Shown here piece after piece: positions 23,483 through 32,420 of a DNA stretch of 64,000 bases. The stretch comes from Streptomyces mobaraensis (GTDB lineage Bacteria > Actinomycetota > Actinomycetes > Streptomycetales > Streptomycetaceae), in contig NZ_CP083590.1 of NCBI RefSeq assembly GCF_020099395.1, positions 2,356,001 to 2,420,000 on the forward strand. Direction: 5' to 3'. A program made the translations under genes and the position numbers. Numbering within the stretch: position 1 is the first letter of the stretch; each line of letters starts with the position of its first letter. Below the pieces are notes generated by a model that was not told the DNA's origin, did no database searches, and saw only the letters and a program-made list of their open reading frames with translations.

Positions 23483-26400
23483 ATGGACCGCGCAGTGCGG
23501 GGCTACGAGCGCCAGGACAGCCAGCGGGCTGAAACCGACCACCTCTCGCAATTCGAGGCCGAGATGGAGCGGCTGAAGAAGGAGCGGGAGAAGGCGGTCC
23601 AGCACGCCGACGACCTCGGCTACCAGGTCGAGGTGTTGCGCGCCAAGCTGCACGAGGCGCGGCGCACCCTCGCGCACCGTCCCGCCTATGACGCGGCCGG
23701 ACTCGACTACCAGGCCGAACAACTGCTGCGCAACGCGCAGATCCAGGCCGACCAGCTGCGCGCGGACGCCGAGCGCGAGCTGCGCGAGGCGCGCGCCCAG
23801 ACGCAGCGGCTGCTCCAGGAGCAGGCCGAGCGGCAGGCCCGTATGGAGGCCGAGCTGCACGCCGAGGCGGTGGCCCGCCGGCAGCGGCTGGACGAGGAGC
23901 TCAACGAGCGCCGGTCGACCGTCGAGTCGCACGTCAACGAGAACGTCGCCTGGGCCGAGCAGCTGCGCGCCCGGACGGAGGCGCAGGCCCGCCGGCTGCT
24001 GGACGAGTCCCGGGCCGAGGCCGAGCAGGCGCTGAGCGCCGCCCGCGCCGAGGCCGCGCGCCTCACCGAGCAGGCCCGCACCCGGCTCGGCGCCGCCGCC
24101 GAGGAGGCGCGCGCCGAAGCCGAAGCGATCCTGCGCCGGGCGCGCACGGACGCGGAGCGGCTGCTGACCGCCGCCTCCCAGCAGGCGCAGGAGGCCACCG
24201 ACCACGCCGAGCGGCTGCGGACCGAGGCCGGCGGCGAGGCCGAGCAGGCCAGGACGACCGCCGCCGAGCTCACCCGCGCCGCCGAGGCGCGGATGCGGGA
24301 GGCCGAGACGGCGCTGCGCGAGGCGCGGGCCGAGGCCGAGAAGGTCGTCGCCGAGGCCGCGCAGGCCGCGCAGGCGCGGCTGTCCGAGGCCGAGACCGAC
24401 AACGAGCAGCGCACCCGGGCCGCCCGCGCCGAGATCACCCGGCTGGTCGGCGAGGCCACCAAGGAGGCCGAGGCGCTGCGGGCCGAGGCCCAGCAGCTGC
24501 GGGACGACGCGGCGGCGGAGGCCGAGCGGCTGCTGGCCGAGACGGCGGACAAGGCGCGCAGCGCCGCCGCCGAGGACTCGGCCGCCCAGCTGGCGAAGGC
24601 CGCGCGGACGGCCGAGGAGATGCTGTCCAAGGCGTCCGAGGACGCCCGGGCCGCCACGAAGGCGGCGGCGGCCGAGGCCGAGCGCATCCGCAAGGAGGCG
24701 GAGGCCGAGGCGGAGCGGCTGCGGGCGCAGGCCGAGGAGTCGGCGGAGCAGCTCAAGGGCGCCGCGAAGGACGACACCAAGGAGTACCGCGCCAAGACCG
24801 TCGAGCTCCAGGAGGAGGCGCGGCGGCTCCGCGGCGAGGCCGAGCAGCTGCGCGCGGACGCCGTCGCCGAGGCCGAGAAGGTCCGGGCCGAGGCGCGCCG
24901 CGAGGCGCTCCAGCAGATCGAGGAGGCGGCCAAGACCGCCGAGGAGCTGCTGGCCAAGGCGAAGTCCGACGCGGCGGAGACGCGGTCCGCGGCGACGGCC
25001 GAGGGCGAGCGGGTGCGGGCCGAGGCGGCCGAGCGCGCCGCCGGGCTGCGCAAGCAGGCCGAGGAGGCGCTGGAGCGCGCCCGGACCGAGGCCGAGGAAA
25101 TGGCCGAGGAGGCCGAGGACCACGCCGAGCGCACCCGTACCGAGGCCGCCGAGGCGGCGGAGAGGCTGCGCGCGGAGGCCGAGAAGGCCGCCGAGGCGCT
25201 GCGTGAGGACGCCGCCGAGGAGCTGACCCGGCTGCGGACCGAGGCCGAGGAGCGGGTCGAGGCCGCCGAGGAGGCGCTGCGCGAGGCCCGTACGGAGGCC
25301 GAGCGGCTGCGCAAGGAGGCCGCGGAGGAGACCGAGCGGCAGCGGACCGAGGCGGCGGAGCGGGCCCGGGCGCTGCGCGCGCAGGCCGAGGAGGACGCCG
25401 AGCGGCAGCGGGCGGAGGCCGCCGAGGAGGCGGCCGCGGCCCGTGCCGAGGGCGAGGAGACGGCGTCGCGGCTGCGTGCCGAGGCGGCCGAGGAGGCGGA
25501 GCGGCTGCGGTCGGAGGCCCAGGAGGCCGCCGACCGGATCCGGACCGAGGCCAACGCGGCCGCGGAGCGGACGGCGGCGGAGGCCGCCGAGGAGCTGGCC
25601 GCCGCGCAGGAGGAGGCCGCGAGGCGCCGCCGCGAGGCGGAGGAGACCCTCGGCGACGCCCGGACGGAGGCGCAGGCCGAGCGCGAGGCGGCGCGCGAGC
25701 AGAGCGAGGAGCTGCTGGCCTCGGCGCGCACGCGGGTCGCTGAGGCGCAGGAGGAGGCCCGGCGCCTGGTCGAGGAGGCCGAGCAGCGGGCGGCGGAGCT
25801 GGTGGCCACGGCGGAGCAGACGGCCCAGCAGGTGCGGGAGTCCGTCGCGGGGCTGCACGAGCAGGCCGAGGAGGAGATCGCCGGGCTGCGGTCGGCCGCC
25901 GAGCACAGTGCCGAGCGGACGGTCACCGAGGCGCAGGAGGAGGCGGACCGGGTCCGCTCCGAGGCGTACGCCGAGCGCGAGAGCGCCCGGGAGGACGCGG
26001 TGCGGATCCGCGCCGAGGCCCAGTCGGCCTCGGAGGCGGCCCGCGAGCTGGCCGAGCGCACGGTCGAGGAGGCGATCGCCGAGGGCGACCGCGTCCGGGC
26101 GGAGGCCGCGCGGGTGCTGGAGGAGGCCCGCGAGACGGCGAACAAGCGCCGGTCGGACGCCGCCGAGCAGGCGGACGCGCTGATCGCGGAGGCGACGGGC
26201 GAGGCCGAGCGGCTGCGCGCGGACGCGGGCCGGGTGCTGGACGAGGCCGAGGAGGCCGCCGAGGCGGAGCGCGCCCAGGCCGCGTCCGACGCGGAGGCGC
26301 TGCGCGCCGAGGCCCAGCGGGTCATGGACGAGGCGCGGGACGCGGCCGACGCCCACCGTGTCGAGGCGGCGCAGCAGGCCGACGAGCTGGTCGCCAAGGC

Positions 26401-27967
26401 GACGGCGGAGGCCGAGCGGCTGGTCTCGGACGCGTCGGCGAAGGCGCAGCAGATGCGCACCGACGCGTCGGACGCGCTGGCGTCGGCCGAGCAGGACGCG
26501 GCGCGCGCCCGGGCCGAGGCCCGCGAGGACGCGAACAAGATGCGGGCGGACGGCCGTGCGGAGGCCGAACGCATCGTCAACGAGGCGGCGGAGCTGACCT
26601 CTTCCGCGCAGGAGGACGCCGACCGCATCCTCGACGAGGCGCGCGCGGCGGCCGACAAGCGCCGCGCGGAGGCCGCGCGGCAGGCCGACGAGCTGGTGGC
26701 CGAGGCGACGTCCGAGGCCGAGCGGATGGCCGCCGAGGCCGCGCGCACGGTCGAGGAGGCCCGCGAGGCGGCGGAGGCGCACCGCGCGGAGACCGCGGCG
26801 GAGGCCGAGCGCACGATGGCGGACGCCCGGGCGGAGGCCGAGCGGGTGCGGGCCGACGCGGCGGCGGCGCTGGAGCAGGCACGTCAGGAGGCCGCCGAGA
26901 CGGCGGACGAGGCGCGGGAGGCCGCGGCGCACAAGCGCGCCGAGGCCGCGCGGCAGGCGGACGAGCTGGTCGCCGAGGCGACGGCCGAGGCCGAGCGGAT
27001 GGCCGCCGAGGCACGGGCGGCCCTGGCCGCGGCCCAGGAGAACGCCAACAGCACGCGCGCCGACTCGGCGAAGCTCAAGGCCGACGCGGTGCTGGAGGCC
27101 GAGCGGCTGCGCGCGGAGGCGCGCGAGGAGGCCGAGCGGACGGTCGACGAGGCGCGGGACGCGGCGGCCCAGCGGCGTACCGAGGCCGCCGAGCAGGCGG
27201 ACGCGCTGATCGCCAAGGCGCAGGAGGAGGCGGTGAAGACCGCCGCCGCGGCCGAGGAGCAGGCGGACACCATGGTGGGCGTCGCCCGCCGGGAGGCCGA
27301 GCGGATCGTCGCGGAGGCCACGGGCGAGGGCAACGCGCTGGTGGAGCGGGCCCGTACGGACGCGGACACGCTGCTGTCCGAGGCCCGCGGGGACGCGACC
27401 GCCATAAGGGAGCGCGCCGAGGAGCTGCGGACGCGGATCGAGGCCGAGGTCGAGGAGCTGCACGACCGGGCGCGGCGGGAGTCCGCCGAGGCCATGCAGT
27501 CGGCCGGCGAGCGCTGCGACAAGCTCGTCGCCGCCGCCACCGAGCAGTTGGCGGAGGCCGAGGCGAAGGCGAAGCAGCTGGTGTCCGACGCCGGCGGCGA
27601 GGCGAACAAGGTCCGCGTCGCCGCGGTGAAGAAGGCCGAGGCCCTGATCAAGGAGGCCGAGCAGAAGAAGAACGCCGCCGTGCGCGACGCGGAGCGGCTG
27701 CGTACCGAGGCCGTACGCGAGGCGGAGCGCCTGCGCACCGAGGCCGAGGAGGAGGCGCGGCGCCTGGTCGAGGGCGGCCGGACGGAGTTGGAGGCGCTGG
27801 TTCGGCGCCGCGAGGACATCAACGCGGAGATTTCCCGTGTCCAGGACGTGTTGGAGGCGTTGGAATCATTTGAGTCCCCCGGGGCAAGCGGCTCCAAGGA
27901 GGGCGGGGTGAAGGCGACGGCGGGAGCCGGCGCAACTCGTTCGGGTGGCAAGCAGAGTCAGAAGTAA
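23483..27967 (+). CDS. scy: Scy, giant coiled-coil scaffold of the polarisome
   Basis: The 1,494-residue protein is almost entirely Ala/Glu/Arg-rich coiled coil with no globular domain. In Streptomyces, Scy assembles at hyphal tips with DivIVA and FilP and sets up polarity and branching. The N terminus RGYERQDSQRAETDHLSQFE and following DLGYQVEVLRAKLHEARR match what I recall of Scy. A repeated signature of the form KRRxEAAxQADEL recurs in the last third at spacings differing by multiples of 11. AGGGGA lies just before the ATG at 23,483; a GTG at 23,495 is an alternative start. filP follows after 124 bases. It is longer than the S. coelicolor protein as I recall it (about 1,326 residues). Confidence 0.93.
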   Translation: MDRAVRGYERQDSQRAETDHLSQFEAEMERLKKEREKAVQHADDLGYQVEVLRAKLHEARRTLAHRPAYDAAGLDYQAEQLLRNAQIQADQLRADAERELREARAQTQRLLQEQAERQARMEAELHAEAVARRQRLDEELNERRSTVESHVNENVAWAEQLRARTEAQARRLLDESRAEAEQALSAARAEAARLTEQARTRLGAAAEEARAEAEAILRRARTDAERLLTAASQQAQEATDHAERLRTEAGGEAEQARTTAAELTRAAEARMREAETALREARAEAEKVVAEAAQAAQARLSEAETDNEQRTRAARAEITRLVGEATKEAEALRAEAQQLRDDAAAEAERLLAETADKARSAAAEDSAAQLAKAARTAEEMLSKASEDARAATKAAAAEAERIRKEAEAEAERLRAQAEESAEQLKGAAKDDTKEYRAKTVELQEEARRLRGEAEQLRADAVAEAEKVRAEARREALQQIEEAAKTAEELLAKAKSDAAETRSAATAEGERVRAEAAERAAGLRKQAEEALERARTEAEEMAEEAEDHAERTRTEAAEAAERLRAEAEKAAEALREDAAEELTRLRTEAEERVEAAEEALREARTEAERLRKEAAEETERQRTEAAERARALRAQAEEDAERQRAEAAEEAAAARAEGEETASRLRAEAAEEAERLRSEAQEAADRIRTEANAAAERTAAEAAEELAAAQEEAARRRREAEETLGDARTEAQAEREAAREQSEELLASARTRVAEAQEEARRLVEEAEQRAAELVATAEQTAQQVRESVAGLHEQAEEEIAGLRSAAEHSAERTVTEAQEEADRVRSEAYAERESAREDAVRIRAEAQSASEAARELAERTVEEAIAEGDRVRAEAARVLEEARETANKRRSDAAEQADALIAEATGEAERLRADAGRVLDEAEEAAEAERAQAASDAEALRAEAQRVMDEARDAADAHRVEAAQQADELVAKATAEAERLVSDASAKAQQMRTDASDALASAEQDAARARAEAREDANKMRADGRAEAERIVNEAAELTSSAQEDADRILDEARAAADKRRAEAARQADELVAEATSEAERMAAEAARTVEEAREAAEAHRAETAAEAERTMADARAEAERVRADAAAALEQARQEAAETADEAREAAAHKRAEAARQADELVAEATAEAERMAAEARAALAAAQENANSTRADSAKLKADAVLEAERLRAEAREEAERTVDEARDAAAQRRTEAAEQADALIAKAQEEAVKTAAAAEEQADTMVGVARREAERIVAEATGEGNALVERARTDADTLLSEARGDATAIRERAEELRTRIEAEVEELHDRARRESAEAMQSAGERCDKLVAAATEQLAEAEAKAKQLVSDAGGEANKVRVAAVKKAEALIKEAEQKKNAAVRDAERLRTEAVREAERLRTEAEEEARRLVEGGRTELEALVRRREDINAEISRVQDVLEALESFESPGASGSKEGGVKATAGAGATRSGGKQSQK

Positions 27968-28091
27968 GCCACTCATTCGAGGGGACAATTCCCCAATCCG
28001 CCAACCGAGTACGAGGATCTGCTCCATGCGACGCCGCTCACCGCCCTAGGATTCCCTTATCACCTCACCGGTCTCTTTCGACAGGAACCCC

Positions 28092-29030
28092 ATGAGCGAC
28101 ACTTCCTCCCCCTTCGGCTTCGAGCTCGTGCGGCGTGGATACGACCGCGGCCAGGTGGACGACCGCATTACCAAGCTCGTCGCCGACCGTGACAGCGCAC
28201 TGGCCCGGATCACCTCTCTGGAAAAGCGCATCGAGGAGCTGCACCTCGAAACGCAGAACGCTCAGGCCCAGATCAATGACGCGGAACCGTCGTACGCGGG
28301 GCTCGGGGCGCGGGTCGAGAAGATCCTCCGGCTGGCCGAGGAAGAGGCCAAGGACCTGCGCGAGGAGGCCCGTCGGGCGGCGGAGCAGCACCGGGAGCTG
28401 GCGGAGTCGGCGGCGCAGCAAGTCCGCAACGACGCCGAGGCGTTCGCCGCCGACCGCAAGGCGAAGGCGGAGGACGAGGGCGCCCGGATCGTCGAGAAGG
28501 CCAAGGGGGACGCGGCGACGCTGCGGGCCGAGGCGCAGAAGGACGCGCAGTCCAAGCGCGAGGAGGCGGACGCCCTCTTCGAGGAGACGCGCGCCAAGGC
28601 GGCCCAGGCGGCGGCCGATTTCGAGACCAACCTGGCCAAGCGCCGCGAGCAGTCCGAGCGCGACCTGGCCTCCCGGCAGGCGAAGGCGGAGAAGCGGCTC
28701 GCGGAGATCGAGCACCGCGCGGAGCAGCTGCGGCTGGAGGCCGAGAAGCTGCGGACGGACGCGGAGCGCCGGGCGCGCCAGACGGTGGAGACCGCGCAGC
28801 GCCAGGCCGAGGACATCGTGGCCGACGCCAACGCCAAGGCGGACCGGATCCGCAGCGAGTCCGAGCGCGAGCTGGCGGCGCTGACCAACCGCCGCGACAG
28901 CATCAACGCCCAGCTCACCAACGTCCGCGAGATGCTGGCCACGCTGACCGGCGCCGCGGTGGCCGCGGCGGGTGTGCCCGGTGACGACGAGCCGATCTCG
29001 CGCGGCGTCCCGGCCCAGCAGAGCCGCTGA
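28092..29030 (+). CDS. filP: FilP, intermediate-filament-like coiled-coil protein
   Basis: The 312-residue protein begins SDTSSPFGFELVRRGYDRGQ, a DivIVA-like N-terminal segment, then forms a coiled coil to about residue 285. It ends in a short tail with GVPGDDEPISRGVP. FilP self-assembles into filaments that stiffen hyphae and interacts with DivIVA and Scy. ACAGGAA precedes the ATG. Order and spacing with scy are those of other streptomycetes. Confidence 0.95.
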   Translation: MSDTSSPFGFELVRRGYDRGQVDDRITKLVADRDSALARITSLEKRIEELHLETQNAQAQINDAEPSYAGLGARVEKILRLAEEEAKDLREEARRAAEQHRELAESAAQQVRNDAEAFAADRKAKAEDEGARIVEKAKGDAATLRAEAQKDAQSKREEADALFEETRAKAAQAAADFETNLAKRREQSERDLASRQAKAEKRLAEIEHRAEQLRLEAEKLRTDAERRARQTVETAQRQAEDIVADANAKADRIRSESERELAALTNRRDSINAQLTNVREMLATLTGAAVAAAGVPGDDEPISRGVPAQQSR

Positions 29031-29404
29031 ACCGCGGCGGTTCACCGGCGGCGGGAGACGCCGCGGAGCCGCGAGGAGCCCGTGCGAGGACCCGCGCGAG
29101 GGCAGTACGGCGGGTTCACACGCCGGCGGCGGCGCGGACAGTACAGAGCGGCACCGCAGCACCATGCGCCACGGCGCAGCACAGCACAGCACCACGTTGC
29201 GGCAGCGCACCACAGCGGCAACAGGCAGTACCCAGCACCACATTCGTTCGGGGGATCCCGCGCTCAGCGCGTCGTGGCCGTCCGAGGATCCGGCGGCGGC
29301 ATACGGCGCGCTGACGTGTCCCGCACGCCCGTGCCCCTCACCCGCCCTTCGCGAACGGCGTCCTTCCGGTGGCGAGGCCCCGGGCACGCCCGTACCGTGA
29401 ATGG
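29031..29404. other. Gene-free region after filP
   Basis: This 374-base gap has no supportable gene. It holds GC hairpins directly after filP and a degenerate CAGCAC/GCACCA-rich tract around 29,140-29,245. A TACCGT -10-like hexamer lies at 29,393-29,398 just before the ABC gene. Small open frames here lack ribosome sites. Confidence 0.5.
29393..29398 (+). promoter_or_regulatory. -10 element of a probably leaderless ABC gene
   Basis: TACCGT is followed after six bases by the ATG at 29,405; there is no ribosome site. Confidence 0.4.
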
Positions 29405-30403
29405 ATGATCGAGCTGGAGGGTCTGACCAAGCGCTACGGCGACAAGCTCGCCGTCGATCACCTCACCTGCACCGTGCGCCCCGGAATCGTCACCGGCTTC
29501 CTCGGCCCCAATGGCGCGGGCAAGTCGACGACGATGCGCATGATGCTCGACCTCGACAACCCCACCAGCGGCACGGTCCGCATCGACGGCCGGCACTACC
29601 GCGAACTGCACAATCCCCTGCGGACGGTGGGCGCCCTGCTGGACGCCAAGGCGATCCACGGCGGCCGCAGCGCCTACAACCACCTGCTGTGCCTGGCGCA
29701 GAGCAACGGCATCCCGCCCGCGCGGGTGCGCGAGGTGCTGGACACGGTGGGCCTGACCTCGGTGGCGCGGAAGCGGGCCAAGGGGTTCTCGCTCGGCATG
29801 GGCCAGCGGCTGGGCATCGCCGCGGCGCTCCTCGGCGACCCGCGCATCCTGATGTTCGACGAACCCGTCAACGGCCTGGACCCCGAGGGCATCCACTGGA
29901 TCAGGACGCTGATGAAGGGCCTCGCGGCGCAGGGCCGTACGGTCTTCGTCTCCTCGCACCTGATGAGCGAGATGGCCCTCACCGCCGAGCACCTGATCGT
30001 CATCGGCCAGGGCCGGCTGCTCGCCGACACCTCGATGGCCGACTTCATCGCGCGGAACTCGCGTTCGTACGTACGGATGCGCTCGCCGGAGCAGGAGCGG
30101 CTGCGGGACGTGCTCTCGGGCGCCGGGATCACGGCCGCGCCGGGCCCGGAGGGCGGGCTGGACGTGACCGGGGAGGACGCCGCGCACCTGGGCGAACTGG
30201 CGGCGCGGCACGGGATCACGCTGCACGAGCTCAGTCCGCAGCGGGCCTCGCTGGAGGAGGCGTTCATGCGGCTGACGGCCGGGTCCGTGGAGTACCACGC
30301 GCGCGCGGGCGAGCCCGACGCGCCGCCGGACACCGGGGCACCCGGCGAGCCACCGGACGGGCGGCCCGCCTGGGGCACGGACTGGCGCGGGAAGGAATCC
30401 TGA
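29405..30403 (+). CDS. ABC transporter ATP-binding protein (module 1)
   Basis: The 332-residue ATPase has Walker A GPNGAGKSTT, an atypical signature SLGMGQR, Walker B ILMFDEPVNGLDPEG and the switch His in VFVSSHLMSE. It belongs to the DrrA/CcmA-like exporter group that pairs with ABC-2 permeases. A Pro/Gly-rich tail follows the nucleotide-binding domain. The chosen ATG directly precedes IELEGLTKRYG. The permease gene starts two bases after the stop. It is a paralogue of the ATPase at 32,421. The substrate is unknown. Confidence 0.93.
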   Translation: MIELEGLTKRYGDKLAVDHLTCTVRPGIVTGFLGPNGAGKSTTMRMMLDLDNPTSGTVRIDGRHYRELHNPLRTVGALLDAKAIHGGRSAYNHLLCLAQSNGIPPARVREVLDTVGLTSVARKRAKGFSLGMGQRLGIAAALLGDPRILMFDEPVNGLDPEGIHWIRTLMKGLAAQGRTVFVSSHLMSEMALTAEHLIVIGQGRLLADTSMADFIARNSRSYVRMRSPEQERLRDVLSGAGITAAPGPEGGLDVTGEDAAHLGELAARHGITLHELSPQRASLEEAFMRLTAGSVEYHARAGEPDAPPDTGAPGEPPDGRPAWGTDWRGKES

Positions 30404-30405
30404 TC

Positions 30406-31176
30406 ATGGCGGTGACGGCGCAGGTCCTGCGATCGGAATGGACGAAGATCAAATCCGTGCGCTCCACGGTGTGGACGCTGGGCACCGGAGTAGTGGTCAC
30501 CGTCGCGCTCGGCGCGCTGATCAGCGCACTCGCGAAGAACGACTACGAAAACCTCTCCCCGAAGGACCGGTTCACGTTCGACCCGACATTCATCAGTTTC
30601 GCGGGGATGGGACTCGGTCAGCTCGCATTGATCGTTTTCGGGGTATTGGTGGTCGCCAATGAATACAGCACCGGAATGATCCGCACATCACTGGCGGCGG
30701 TTCCGCAACGCGGCGTCTTCCTGTTCAGCAAGATCGCAATTGCGACGGCACTCGCGCTGGTCGTGGGCATGATCACCAGCTTTCTCACCTTTTTCGTCGG
30801 ACAGGCGATGCTGGGCGACCGCGGCGCGCACCTGGGCGACCCGGGCGTCCTCCGCGCGGTCGTCGGCGGCGGGCTCTACATGGCGCTGATCACGATGTTC
30901 TCGATGGGGGTGGCGGCGATGCTGCGCAGCCCCATGCTCTCGCTCGGCGTCCTGATGCCGTTCTTCTTCCTGATCTCCAGCATCCTGGCGAACGTCTCGG
31001 CCACGAAGAAGGTCGGCGAGTACCTGCCCGACAAGGCCGGGCAGAAGGTCATGCAGGTCGTGCTCGTGGACGACGACGCCCCGTACGGGCCCTGGGGAGG
31101 CTTCGCGATCATGGTGCTGTGGGTGATCGCGGCCCTGGTGGGCGGGTACGTCGTGCTGAAGAAGCGCGACGCGTAG
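30406..31176 (+). CDS. ABC-2 type permease (module 1)
   Basis: The 256-residue membrane protein starts AVTAQVLRSEWTKIKSVRST, a hallmark of actinobacterial ABC-2 permeases. It has about six membrane segments, including VWTLGTGVVVTVALGALISA and LGQLALIVFGVLVVANEY with the conserved EYSTGMIRTSL turn. It ends GGYVVLKKRDA. GAAGGAA lies upstream of the ATG. With the preceding ATPase it should form a complete exporter. Confidence 0.92.
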   Translation: MAVTAQVLRSEWTKIKSVRSTVWTLGTGVVVTVALGALISALAKNDYENLSPKDRFTFDPTFISFAGMGLGQLALIVFGVLVVANEYSTGMIRTSLAAVPQRGVFLFSKIAIATALALVVGMITSFLTFFVGQAMLGDRGAHLGDPGVLRAVVGGGLYMALITMFSMGVAAMLRSPMLSLGVLMPFFFLISSILANVSATKKVGEYLPDKAGQKVMQVVLVDDDAPYGPWGGFAIMVLWVIAALVGGYVVLKKRDA

Positions 31177-31183
31177 CCCGCCG

Positions 31184-32311
31184 ATGCGCCGCCGGTCGCT
31201 GCGCGCCCTCGGGCTGGACGCCGTCCCCTTCCGGCACCCCCTGGAGTACCCGGGCCGCCCGGCCCCGGAGCCGTGCCTGCTGCTGGAGGCGGAGCTGCTG
31301 CCGCTGCGCGCCGTACCGGGGCGGCCGCTCGGGGCGTGGCCGGTCGTCGGCGGGGGCGCGGTGGGGCCGCCTGGGGACGGCGGAGGCGTGGCGGCGGGTA
31401 CGGACGGCGGGAGCGCGGCCGAACCGCCCGGGGACGGCCGAGACGTGGCGCCGCGCACGGACGGCGGGGGCACGAGGCCGCCTGCCGGCGGCGGGACGGG
31501 GGCGCGTACGGAGGACGGGTCAGGGCCGCCCGTCACCGACGGCGGAGCGTCACGTACGGACCGGGCCGGGCCGCCCGTCGCCGGCCGGCCGCGCACGGAC
31601 GCCGTCCCCGGCGGCCGAGGAGCCGCGGACGGCCCCGAACCCCCGCTGGACACCTTTCTCACCGCCCGCGGCCGGCTTGTCACCGGACGCCGCCACCCCG
31701 TCCTGGCCGTGGGCTCCAACGCCTCCCCCGCCCAGATGTGCCACAAGCTGGCCGCACACGGCCTGCCGGCCGCCGTGCCCATGGTCCCGGTGACCGTCCG
31801 CGGCATCGGCGTCGGCTGCTCCGCCCACATCGGGCGGGCCGGGTACGTGGCCGCCGCGCCGTACGCCGACCCGGCCGCCGAACGCCGGCTGGTGGTGAGC
31901 TGGCTGGACCCGGACCAGCTGGCCGCCGTGGACGCCTCCGAGCTGCACTACCGGCGCGTTCTGCTCCCCGGCGCGGCGTTCCCGATGACCCTGCCCTCGG
32001 GCGACCCGCTGGGCGGCGCCTACCTCTACGTCTCCCGGCACGGCGTCCTGCTGGACCCGGCCACCGGCCGGCCACACCCCGGCGCGGAGGACCAGAGCGC
32101 GCTGCTCTCCGCGCTGCTGCGCTCCTCGAAGCGCCTGCGCACCCTGCTAGGCCCCGACCCGCGCGCCTGGACCGAGCGGGCGCGTGCCGAGGAGACCGTA
32201 CGGGCGGAGGGCGCCCGGATCTTCCGCGAGGAGGGCTGGATCCACCCGGAAGGCGATCTTCCGTCGGGTTCCGGGCCGACCGACCTCCGCCATGCCGACC
32301 TGGCCCCTTGA
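31184..32311 (+). CDS. Hypothetical protein with a gamma-glutamylcyclotransferase-like VGSN motif
   Basis: The 375-residue protein has an N-terminal part of about 60 residues, then a Gly/Asp/Pro-rich low-complexity stretch at about 63-150 made of degenerate DGGG-containing repeats. A folded part follows, starting TGRRHPVLAVGSNASPAQMC. The GSNxSP string resembles the substrate loop of gamma-glutamylcyclotransferase-like proteins, but the rest is not clearly that family. It starts seven bases after the permease stop and has no ribosome site, so it is probably translated by coupling. It lies between two ABC modules. Confidence 0.7.
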   Translation: MRRRSLRALGLDAVPFRHPLEYPGRPAPEPCLLLEAELLPLRAVPGRPLGAWPVVGGGAVGPPGDGGGVAAGTDGGSAAEPPGDGRDVAPRTDGGGTRPPAGGGTGARTEDGSGPPVTDGGASRTDRAGPPVAGRPRTDAVPGGRGAADGPEPPLDTFLTARGRLVTGRRHPVLAVGSNASPAQMCHKLAAHGLPAAVPMVPVTVRGIGVGCSAHIGRAGYVAAAPYADPAAERRLVVSWLDPDQLAAVDASELHYRRVLLPGAAFPMTLPSGDPLGGAYLYVSRHGVLLDPATGRPHPGAEDQSALLSALLRSSKRLRTLLGPDPRAWTERARAEETVRAEGARIFREEGWIHPEGDLPSGSGPTDLRHADLAP

Positions 32312-32420
32312 CAACGCCGGTCCCCCTCCCCCCCCGGCATTCCGTGGAACCGTCAGCCTCTCGTTATCCTCCTAACCCGAACGGGGGCACACGCCCCGAC
32401 CATCTCGCGAGGGGCGGAGA

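Noticed and set aside
23204..27463. 1,419-residue open frame antisense to scy
   Set aside because: It is the Leu/Gly/Arg-rich complement of the repetitive GAGGCCGAG codons of scy. It has no ribosome site, and codon-position GC follows the plus-strand gene.
23700..27800. CRISPR-like or minisatellite repeats
   Set aside because: The short GAGGCCGAG-type repeats are codons of a coiled-coil protein, without fixed length or unique spacers.
28972..29400. 142-residue plus-strand frame after filP
   Set aside because: It overlaps the filP end, is rich in Arg, Ser, Thr and Pro, and has no ribosome site or known motif.
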